This document shows, piece by piece, positions 1-5,428 of a stretch of DNA of 7,698 nucleotides. The stretch is from Holophagaceae bacterium UBA706 (GTDB lineage Bacteria > Acidobacteriota > Holophagae > Holophagales > Holophagaceae). The stretch covers positions 9,778 to 17,475 of the forward strand of contig DBME01000218.1 in NCBI GenBank assembly GCA_002298155.1, written 5' to 3'. Position numbers and translations under genes: made by a program. Under the pieces are notes generated by a model. It saw only the letters and a program-made list of their open reading frames with translations, was not told the DNA's origin and searched no databases. Position 1 is the stretch's first letter; each line of letters begins with the position of its first letter.

Positions 1-2
1 TC

Positions 3-83
3 TTCACCGAAGGCAAGTCCTGGGAACGCTGCTGCGACGGGGACGCCGAGGCCTGGTTCCCTTGGCCGGTCAAGCCGACCTGA
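3..83 (+). CDS. C-terminal fragment of an unrecognised protein (5' end outside window)
   Basis: Reading frame 3 is open from the left edge to a TGA at 81-83 and encodes 26 residues. They are rich in aromatic and acidic residues, with a Cys-Cys pair and a closing FPWPVKPT. This composition looks more like a real protein end than the Arg/Pro/Gly-rich peptides of the other two frames. The fragment is too short to assign a family. It runs convergently towards the minus-strand ompA-like gene, leaving a 268-nt gap. No intrinsic terminator is evident directly after the stop. It could be a chance open frame, since only 81 nt are visible. Confidence 0.45.
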   Translation, partial: FTEGKSWERCCDGDAEAWFPWPVKPT

Positions 84-351
84 AGACCCGGGCAGGCGCG
101 ACACGCAATCCCCCCGGCCCAGGCAGGAATTCCAACCCGGCCACGGCGGTTCAGCCATACATCCCGCGGCTTTCACGCTGCTACCAAACCTACCCCACGG
201 ATCAACCATCCCCGGTCGACCCTGCGAATCAAATAGGCTCCGCTAAGGCGATGGGCCAACCGGCATTTGCCGATCGGCCCGATACCTTGGAGCCGGCCTC
301 CGCCGCCCGGATGGGCTGGCGTCGCCAGGACGCCCCTTCCAGTGGAAGGAA
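84..351. other. Convergent intergenic region
   Basis: This 268-nt gap lies between the plus-strand gene end (83) and the OmpA stop (352). It contains two adjacent perfect hairpins at 318-349, listed separately, and a 10-nt perfect palindrome GCCGATCGGC at 269-278. A plus-strand open frame crosses the region (62-367), but its product is low-complexity, rich in Pro, Arg and Ala, and resembles no family I know. It also overlaps both flanking genes, so I do not call it. No tRNA-like or other RNA structure was recognised. Confidence 0.6.
318..349 (-). terminator. Tandem hairpins at the 3' end of the ompA-like gene
   Basis: Two perfect 6-bp stem-loops sit back to back, starting 3 nt after the TAG stop (352-354) of the OmpA-family gene. 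On the plus strand they are CCTTCC-agt-GGAAGG at 335-349 and GGCGTC-gccag-GACGCC at 318-334. No U-tract follows on the minus strand, so this is not a textbook intrinsic terminator. It may instead block 3' exonuclease or assist termination. On the plus strand the structure is followed by a weakly T-rich aactatttctt, so it could also serve the convergent plus-strand gene. Confidence 0.4.
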
Positions 352-1836
352 CTATTTCTTCGGGTAGTTGATGACGATCCCGACCCTGCGGTTCTCCTGC
401 TGCCCCTCGGGCGTCGCACTATACGCGAAGCGGCGGGTCCTACCGAAGCCTTCGGCGGTGAGGCGGCTGCGTTCCAGGCCGAAGTTCTCCACGAGGTAGG
501 TGACGACGTTGTCGGCGCGGCGCTTGGAGATTTCCATGGCCGAGGCGTCGGTGGTCCTGACCGTGCCAGCGTGCCCTTCCACCGTGGCGGTGAGGGTGGG
601 ATTGGCCTTGAGGAAATTGGCCACCTTGCGCAGCTGTTCCCGATGCTCGGGCTTCACTTCGTCCTTCAGGAGATCGAATTCGATCACCATGGCCAGGGTC
701 ATGCGGGCGGGAGCGACCGTCAGGCCTTCGATGTCGGATACGCACGACACCACGGCGTTGATGCGCCGGTTCTGCCGCTTCCCGTCCTCGGTCGCGTTGT
801 CCGCCAGGGGATTCGCGGAACCGTAGCCGACGGCCGATAGGCGGGACCGGTCGACGTGGATGGTATCCACCAGATAGTTCACGACGCTCTCAGCCCGTTT
901 CTGGGATAGGGCCTGGTTGTGCAGCTCGGTACCCACATTGTCGGTGTGGCCCTCGATGATGGCCGTGGACCCCGGATACTTCGTCAGGAAGGTCCCCACG
1001 ACGGAAAGCTTCTCCAGGTCGTCGCGCTCGATGGTATCGCGATCGATCTCGAACGTGAGTTCCAGGATGGTGCAGTAATCCTCGGTGCGTGCAGGGACCG
1101 GTGCGGAGACCTCCGCCACGACGATGGGGGCTACCGGAGCGGGGGCCGCGGGTTCGGGGACCGGCACGTAGGCGGCGGTGGTGGCGGCCTTGCGGCCAAA
1201 GCGCACCAGGATGCCAGCGGAGGCGAGATCGATGTCACCCTTGTTGCCCGCCGCATCATTGACGCGGTACCTTTCCACTTCCAGACGCATCCCGAAATTG
1301 CGCGTGAAATCATACTGCAGCCCGGCGCCAAACTGGCCGTTCAAGCCCCGCCTGGCGGCACTGGGCTCCAGGACAGCCACCGAGCCCGTTCCCGAGAATG
1401 CCGCCTTGGACTCCGAATGGGTGAGGCCGGCCCTGAGGAACCCGGAGAACTTGCGGGTGAAGGGAAGGCTGAGAACCGGTCCGAACAGGAAGCCCTTTAC
1501 CTTCAGACTGCCATCCAGCGTTCCAGCGGGGACGGTCGTGGCGGTGAAGCCGAAGGCTCCGAGATCGAAGTAGCCGCCTTCCAGACTGAAGTACCGGTTG
1601 AACTGGTAGCCGCCGAACACCTTGAAGCCCGTGTCGTGGTCCCTGTCGGCAAGGGAGGTGGTATCAAGGCCTTGGACGAGAAGGGAACGGGATATCCGGG
1701 CGTCATCGATTTTCGACTTGGACTGCCCTGCGTTGGCACCCAGATACCAGCCGGGATCCTGGGCCAGGGCGTTGGGACCGGCGATGATGCCCAGGGACAG
1801 TAGCCCCAGCCTAAGGGTTGAACGTGCTGTATTCAT
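352..1836 (-). CDS. OmpA-family outer-membrane protein with two OmpA C-terminal domains
   Basis: The 494-residue product is an outer-membrane barrel predicted to tether the membrane to peptidoglycan. Residues 1-25 form a signal peptide ending NALA before QDPG. Residues 27-216 alternate like an eight-strand OmpA barrel, beginning GWYLGANAGQ and ending LVRFGRK. A Pro/Ala/Val-rich linker covers about 217-250. The first OmpA domain (about 255-365) has GHTD at 296-299 and Arg314, which match the Asp and Arg that bind diaminopimelate in Acinetobacter OmpA (same 15-residue spacing). The second (about 380-494) keeps Arg439 and an NRR motif but reads GHAG where GHTD is expected. Cys255 and Cys365 bracket domain one and could form a disulfide. 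I chose ATG at 1834-1836 because GGAG lies 5 nt upstream and the signal peptide begins there. An in-frame ATG at 1866 would add 10 residues and overlap the upstream gene. The gene follows the Ig/DUF3494 gene by 26 nt, probably in one operon. Confidence 0.93.
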   Translation of the reverse strand: MNTARSTLRLGLLSLGIIAGPNALAQDPGWYLGANAGQSKSKIDDARISRSLLVQGLDTTSLADRDHDTGFKVFGGYQFNRYFSLEGGYFDLGAFGFTATTVPAGTLDGSLKVKGFLFGPVLSLPFTRKFSGFLRAGLTHSESKAAFSGTGSVAVLEPSAARRGLNGQFGAGLQYDFTRNFGMRLEVERYRVNDAAGNKGDIDLASAGILVRFGRKAATTAAYVPVPEPAAPAPVAPIVVAEVSAPVPARTEDYCTILELTFEIDRDTIERDDLEKLSVVGTFLTKYPGSTAIIEGHTDNVGTELHNQALSQKRAESVVNYLVDTIHVDRSRLSAVGYGSANPLADNATEDGKRQNRRINAVVSCVSDIEGLTVAPARMTLAMVIEFDLLKDEVKPEHREQLRKVANFLKANPTLTATVEGHAGTVRTTDASAMEISKRRADNVVTYLVENFGLERSRLTAEGFGRTRRFAYSATPEGQQENRRVGIVINYPKK

Positions 1837-1841
1837 GGTTG

Positions 1842-1845
1842 CTCC
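1842..1845 (-). promoter_or_regulatory. Ribosome binding site of the ompA-like gene
   Basis: GGAG on the minus strand lies 5 nt before the ATG at 1834-1836. It favours this start over the upstream in-frame ATG at 1864-1866, which would place ten non-signal residues ahead of the signal peptide. The site lies in the 26-nt gap after the stop of the preceding gene, as expected in an operon. Confidence 0.7.
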
Positions 1846-1862
1846 GGAAAGGATGGTGCGGC

Positions 1863-3689
1863 TCAAAGGCTGGGAACGTTGACGGTGGTCGTGTCCAAGG
1901 TGATGGTGCCCGCGAGGGTCGCGCCGGCCAGGACGCGGCCGTTGATGACGGCGCCTGTCTTCACGGAGGCGTCACGGCCCGTGACGATGTTGCCGTTGAA
2001 GATCGAACCGACCCCGATGGTCGCGTCGAGGGTGGGCACCCAGAAGACGTTCTTGGCCTGGGCGCCGTTGACCAGGGAGACATCGGCGGTGGTGGTGAAG
2101 GACGAGCCGATTTGGAAGACCCACACGGCATTGGCGTCACCCATGGCATCCAGGATCAGGGGCGTGGAGACCAGCATGGTGCTGCCCGAAGTGTAGGTGC
2201 CCGGAGGCACTCCCAGCGGATAGAGGCCCGCCAGGTCCGCGCCGCCAGGAACGGTGGTGCCGGGAGGCAGGGTCTTGGCGAAGGTGTAAGCGGCCAGGAG
2301 ATCCGTACGGGCCTGATGGGATACGGTGTCGTTGATGTGGATGGCCCCGTTGACCTGGATGGGCAGCAGCCCTAAGGAGGTGCCGGGCTCGAGGGAGACG
2401 TCGCCGTTGACCATGGTGGCCGCGCCGGTGTTGGAGATGGCGGACGTGGCCATGATGCCGAAGGTGGCGGCGGTTCCCATGGGCAGCGCACCCTGTGCGA
2501 CCCCCGTGGACCCGGTGGTGAAGGTCCAGGGGTTGGGAAGAAGGCCTGCCGCCAGTGAAGCCCCGGCGAGGTTCATGCAGGCCACGGTGGCGGTGTACTT
2601 CGTAGTGGGCCCCAAGGGACTGGAGGGGCTGAAGGTGGCGGTCCTGGAGACCGCGTCATAGCTGACCGTGCCCAGCACCGGCATGCCCTGGGGGGGCCCG
2701 AAAGGCCTCACCGTGAACGTCGCGGCCGTCAAGGTCGCGGGATTCATGGGCATGCTGAAGGTTGCGGAGATCGAGGTTCCGGTGCTGACCCCGGTACCGA
2801 GGTCGCTTGGATTCTGAAGGGTGATGGTGGGTGCCGCGGGGGCGACCGCACCCGTGGTGAAGGTCCAGACGTAGCTGCTCGCCGCGGGGAGGGCTGCCTG
2901 ATTGCCCGCAAGCGCGTTCCCTGACAGATCCGTGGCCGCCGTCGTGACGGTGGCCGTATAGGTGGTGCCCAACACCAGGGGGAGGACAGGGGTCAGGATG
3001 CCGGTGCGGGAAGCATAGGTGACGTTTCCGGCCACAAGGGCGGAACCAGGGCCCATGAGGGTGAAGGAGGCTGCGTTGATGCTGTCGGGGACCATATCCT
3101 CGGTGAAGGTGGCGGTGACGGATGTGGTGACGGAGGCGGGCAGCGCCGGGTCGGGCATGGCCAGGGCAACCCGGGGGCGGGTGAGATCCAGGCCGGCGCT
3201 GGTGGTGAACGTCCAGGTATAGTCGCTGGCGGCGGGGTAGATCCCCTGGTTGCCGCACAGCCTCGAACCCGCAGCATCCGTCACGGCGGAGGTGATGGTG
3301 GCCTTGTACGAGGTGTTCGCCGAAAGCGGCGCCGAAGGCCTGAAGGTGGCGGTGCGGTAGGCGTACGTCACCGTGCCCGGAATGGGGGCTTGGCCAGGTC
3401 CGGACAACGTGAAGGTCGTACCGGAAAGCGTACCGGGAGCCAAGTCCACCGTGAAGGTGGCGGTCACGGCGCCATTCGCAGGCATGCCCAGGGTTGGCCC
3501 AGGTTGGCTGGTGGCAGGAGACGTCGATGAAACCTGGGGAGGCACGTGGTTGTTGCCAACCGGACCTCCGGTGCCGAAGATCGGCGAGCGGCTGCCCTCG
3601 CCGGTGCTGCCGCAGGCCAGGGCCAAGACGATGGCCATGAACGCTGCAGATCCAGCCAGAGGACGAACGAGGCGTGGGTTGGTATTCAT
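1863..3689 (-). CDS. Putative lipoprotein: three Ig-like modules plus ice-binding-like (DUF3494) domain
   Basis: The 608-residue product is a predicted surface or periplasmic adhesin-like protein. Residues 1-26 form a signal peptide ending VLALAC, a somewhat atypical lipobox with Cys26 as the likely lipidation site. A Gly/Ser/Pro-rich spacer follows to about residue 50. Three Ig-like modules of the SbsA/Big_5 type lie at about 50-164, 170-280 and 286-393. Each has the pattern TATFT...M/L.P.S...FTL, then TSYKATI or TTYTATV, then WTFTT. Residues about 400-606 match the DUF3494 ice-binding-protein family: FGIMATSAISNTG near the start, DLLAAYTFAKTLPPGT, LYPLGVPPGTYTSGS, ILDAMGDANAVWVFQIGS and KNVFWVPTLDATIGVGS. 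Many members of this family bind ice or act as adhesins; ice binding cannot be inferred here. The ATG at 3687-3689 has GGAG 6 nt upstream. The OmpA-family gene follows after 26 nt. Confidence 0.9.
   Translation of the reverse strand: MNTNPRLVRPLAGSAAFMAIVLALACGSTGEGSRSPIFGTGGPVGNNHVPPQVSSTSPATSQPGPTLGMPANGAVTATFTVDLAPGTLSGTTFTLSGPGQAPIPGTVTYAYRTATFRPSAPLSANTSYKATITSAVTDAAGSRLCGNQGIYPAASDYTWTFTTSAGLDLTRPRVALAMPDPALPASVTTSVTATFTEDMVPDSINAASFTLMGPGSALVAGNVTYASRTGILTPVLPLVLGTTYTATVTTAATDLSGNALAGNQAALPAASSYVWTFTTGAVAPAAPTITLQNPSDLGTGVSTGTSISATFSMPMNPATLTAATFTVRPFGPPQGMPVLGTVSYDAVSRTATFSPSSPLGPTTKYTATVACMNLAGASLAAGLLPNPWTFTTGSTGVAQGALPMGTAATFGIMATSAISNTGAATMVNGDVSLEPGTSLGLLPIQVNGAIHINDTVSHQARTDLLAAYTFAKTLPPGTTVPGGADLAGLYPLGVPPGTYTSGSTMLVSTPLILDAMGDANAVWVFQIGSSFTTTADVSLVNGAQAKNVFWVPTLDATIGVGSIFNGNIVTGRDASVKTGAVINGRVLAGATLAGTITLDTTTVNVPSL
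2511..3542 (-). repeat. Three tandem Ig-like modules within the lipoprotein gene
   Basis: The modules occupy about 3198-3542, 2850-3182 and 2511-2834. Each ends in a WTFTT motif (residues 159-163, 275-279 and 388-392), giving a period of 113-116 residues. The similarity persists in the DNA: near-identical 15-16-nt stretches of the form gtggtgaaggtccag (plus-strand view) lie at 3201-3216 (one mismatch), 2854-2868 and 2514-2529. Modules one and two resemble each other most, sharing GNQ...PAAS.Y.WTFTT. The third is more diverged and has lost the GNQ loop. This suggests duplication of an ancestral module. Confidence 0.8.
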
Positions 3690-3695
3690 GCGCTT

Positions 3696-3699
3696 CTCC
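3696..3699 (-). promoter_or_regulatory. Ribosome binding site of the Ig/DUF3494 lipoprotein gene
   Basis: GGAG on the minus strand sits 6 nt before the ATG at 3687-3689. It fixes the start of the signal peptide, MNTNPRLVRP. Confidence 0.7.
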
Positions 3700-3791
3700 T
3701 TGAAGGTTCAGACGAGTGGGACCGCGGTCTCATCCCCAGGTGATCCCTACCCGGAGCATTTCCCGTACCACTACGCAACATCCATATTTCA

Positions 3792-3803
3792 TTGCACTTG
3801 CAA
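3792..3803. promoter_or_regulatory. Inverted repeat upstream of the lipoprotein-ompA pair
   Basis: TTGCA-ct-TGCAA is a 12-nt imperfect palindrome. It overlaps the 8-nt perfect palindrome CTTGCAAG at 3797-3804. It lies about 100 nt upstream of the lipoprotein start, in the most AT-rich part of the 180-nt gap (about 3775-3812). That position would suit an operator or promoter region for the two-gene unit. I could not find a convincing -35/-10 pair around it, so the regulatory role is a guess. Confidence 0.22.
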
Positions 3804-3847
3804 GACATTACCCGCCATGGTCCAAGGAAGTCCTTCAGAATGAAGAA

Positions 3848-3858
3848 GGCCTTCGGCC
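3848..3858 (-). terminator. Short hairpin after the PLD-like gene
   Basis: On the minus strand GGCC-GAA-GGCC begins 11 nt after the TGA stop at 3870-3872 and is followed by the pyrimidine-rich ttcttcattct. The stem is only 4 bp. It overlaps the 10-nt palindrome GAAGGCCTTC (3845-3854), and an alternative stem is possible with GAAGG further downstream. It is a weak terminator candidate. Confidence 0.28.
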
Positions 3859-3869
3859 ACGGGAAAGGC

Positions 3870-5252
3870 TCAAAGCCAGGGCTCCAGGATCCGGGCAGAC
3901 CATTCCTTCATGCGGTCGCAGCGCGGCCGCTTCCTCCAGGCGCCGCTCTCCACCTCCTCGGAATTCCGCTTGTCCTCCTCGAAGGCCTTCTCCATCTCCG
4001 CCGCGAAGCCCGCGTCGACGACGATCACATTCACTTCGTCGTTGTACATGAAACTGCGCATGTCCAGATTCGTGGAGCCCACGGTGGACCACACCCCGTC
4101 GATGACCGCGGTCTTGGCATGGAGGATGGAGCTCTTCAGCTGGAAAACCCTCACCCCGGCGTTCAGGAGCTCCTCGTAGAAGGATTGGCTGGCCCGCTGC
4201 ACCAGGCTGCTGTCGGTCAGGGTCGTGAGGATGATTTCCACCTCCACGCCCCGCCGGGCGGCTTGAGTCAGGGCTCCCAGGATCTGGGCGTCAGGCACGA
4301 AGTAGGCGGCCGTGAGGTGGATGGTCCGGGTGGCCTGCTCGAGGGCAAGCACGTAGGCCCGGTAGATTTCGAAATCCCCGCCGGGGCGGCTGCCGACCAC
4401 CCGCAGGAGGGTATCCCCCGCCTGCGGCTGCCGTGGGAAGAAGGCCCCGGTATCCAGCCCTTCCTCCAACTGGCTGAACCAGGTCTCCACGAAAAGCAGT
4501 TGCAGCGCGGCCACCGCGGGGCCTTCGATCCTGAGGTGGGTGTCCCGCCACCCCAGCTTCTTCGGCGCTTTGGCCCTCCTGCGGAACAGGGATCCGAAAC
4601 GGTAGGCTCCGCTGATGTTGGCGCCGCCCGTGTACGCCACGAGACCATCCACGACCAGGATCTTCCTGTGGTCGCGGTGATTGAGCCTCCAGCCGCCATG
4701 AAGGGCCAGGGGATTCACGGGGTTGTAGGGGCAGAGCCGGATGCCCGCATCACGCATGCGCGAGAAGAAGGCTTCGGGCGTCCCCAGGGTGCCCACGCAG
4801 TCGTAGAGGATGTTCACCTGGACGCCTTCACGCTGTTTGGCCATGAGCAGCTCCGCGAACTTCAAGCCCAGCTCGTCCTGGTCGAAAATATAGGTCTCCA
4901 GGTTGATGGTTTGCCTGGCGGCGGCGATGCTGGCCATCATGGCGCCCATGGTCTCCGGGCCATCGAACAGCAGCCTCACCTTGTTCCCGGTGAGGAGGGG
5001 GCGCCCCGTCGCGGCTTCCTCCAGGAGGGCCCGCTCCCGGACATCCAGGCCGGCTTTCGCCATCCGGCGCTCAAGGAGAACCTGCGCCTTGGACGGAGCC
5101 ACCTTGCCCCGGTTGTCCTCCATGCCCACCTCGGCCTTCGGATCGCGGGGCTTCCTGAGGTAGTGCACCCTGGGCAGCCGTGCACAGGAAAGGCTGAGCA
5201 AGCAAGTGCATAGGGCCAGGAGCACGGTACGTGAAAGGAATTGACGAAGCAT
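3870..5252 (-). CDS. Phospholipase D / cardiolipin synthase-like protein with signal-like N-terminus
   Basis: The 460-residue product belongs to the phospholipase D superfamily, whose bacterial cardiolipin synthases condense phospholipids by phosphatidyl transfer. Two HKD motifs are intact. The first has His195, Lys197 and Asp202 (HRKILVVD) followed by TGGANIS. The second has His378, Lys380 and Asp385 (HAKTAVID) followed by GSTNLD. The segment INLETYIFDQDELG near 116-129 and the C-terminal tail rich in Glu, Arg and Trp, ending RILEPWL, are typical of Cls-type enzymes. Length fits the family. The N-terminus is one hydrophobic stretch with Cys15, Cys17 and Cys23 (LLSLSC), which looks like a signal peptide, possibly of a lipoprotein, rather than the two membrane helices of ClsA. 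GAGG lies 8 nt before the ATG. The gene stands alone between 176- and 180-nt gaps. Specific activity (Cls or phospholipase D) is undecided. Confidence 0.88.
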   Translation of the reverse strand: MLRQFLSRTVLLALCTCLLSLSCARLPRVHYLRKPRDPKAEVGMEDNRGKVAPSKAQVLLERRMAKAGLDVRERALLEEAATGRPLLTGNKVRLLFDGPETMGAMMASIAAARQTINLETYIFDQDELGLKFAELLMAKQREGVQVNILYDCVGTLGTPEAFFSRMRDAGIRLCPYNPVNPLALHGGWRLNHRDHRKILVVDGLVAYTGGANISGAYRFGSLFRRRAKAPKKLGWRDTHLRIEGPAVAALQLLFVETWFSQLEEGLDTGAFFPRQPQAGDTLLRVVGSRPGGDFEIYRAYVLALEQATRTIHLTAAYFVPDAQILGALTQAARRGVEVEIILTTLTDSSLVQRASQSFYEELLNAGVRVFQLKSSILHAKTAVIDGVWSTVGSTNLDMRSFMYNDEVNVIVVDAGFAAEMEKAFEEDKRNSEEVESGAWRKRPRCDRMKEWSARILEPWL

Positions 5253-5393
5253 TCTTCGGTCCTCAACGGGTCGAGCCCGGCCCCCCGTTCCCTCGAGGCC
5301 CCGGTGTATTCCTCCATATCACAGGGCATCCAATGCATTCTCCGCGCCACGAACTCAAGGCGTTATTTTTGAGGCACTTGTTCGGAGCGCCCG
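5253..5393. other. Intergenic leader upstream of the PLD-like gene
   Basis: This stretch, with the inverted repeat at 5394-5418, forms the 176-nt gap between the Omp85 stop and the PLD-like start. It should carry the PLD promoter, read on the minus strand. The only spaced pair I found is TTGGAT, 17 nt, AATACA near 5305-5333, which matches the sigma-70 consensus at half its positions, too weak to call. It holds no open frame I would support. Confidence 0.4.
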
Positions 5394-5418
5394 GGATGGG
5401 CCGAGCCGGGCCCCATCC
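5394..5418 (-). terminator. Strong inverted repeat after the Omp85 gene
   Basis: GGATGGG pairs with CCCATCC as a 7-bp perfect stem. Two further C-G pairs can form inside it after one bulged G, leaving a 6-nt loop. It starts 10 nt after the TAG stop (5429-5431). On the minus strand no U-tract follows (cgggcgctccg). On the plus strand the same stem is followed by TTTT at 5419-5422, so in sequence terms it looks more like a terminator facing the opposite way. It may act on either strand or stabilise the mRNA end. Confidence 0.45.
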
Positions 5419-5428
5419 TTTTGAATGA

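Noticed and set aside
62..367. 101-codon open frame on the plus strand
   Set aside because: It overlaps the end of the left-edge fragment and the OmpA stop, with a low-complexity product and no clear ribosome binding site.
919..1803. 294-codon open frame on the plus strand
   Set aside because: It is antisense to the OmpA-family gene and Gly/Asp/Arg-rich without domains: a shadow of high GC coding bias.
1837..1866. Ten-residue N-terminal extension of the OmpA-family protein from the upstream ATG
   Set aside because: The signal peptide begins at the downstream ATG, which has GGAG 5 nt before it; the upstream ATG overlaps the preceding gene's end.
1872..2492. True ice binding or antifreeze activity of the DUF3494 domain
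   Set aside because: Family membership is clear, but many members come from non-cold organisms, and I could not identify a regular ice-binding Thr array by eye. I keep the call at family level.
3792..5213. 473-codon open frame on the plus strand
   Set aside because: It lies antisense to the PLD-like gene, whose two HKD motifs prove the coding strand. The product is a low-complexity His/Gly/Pro/Glu sequence.
5305..5333. Possible sigma-70 promoter (TTGGAT, 17 nt, AATACA) for the PLD-like gene
   Set aside because: It matches the consensus at only about half of the positions, so it is not distinguishable from chance.
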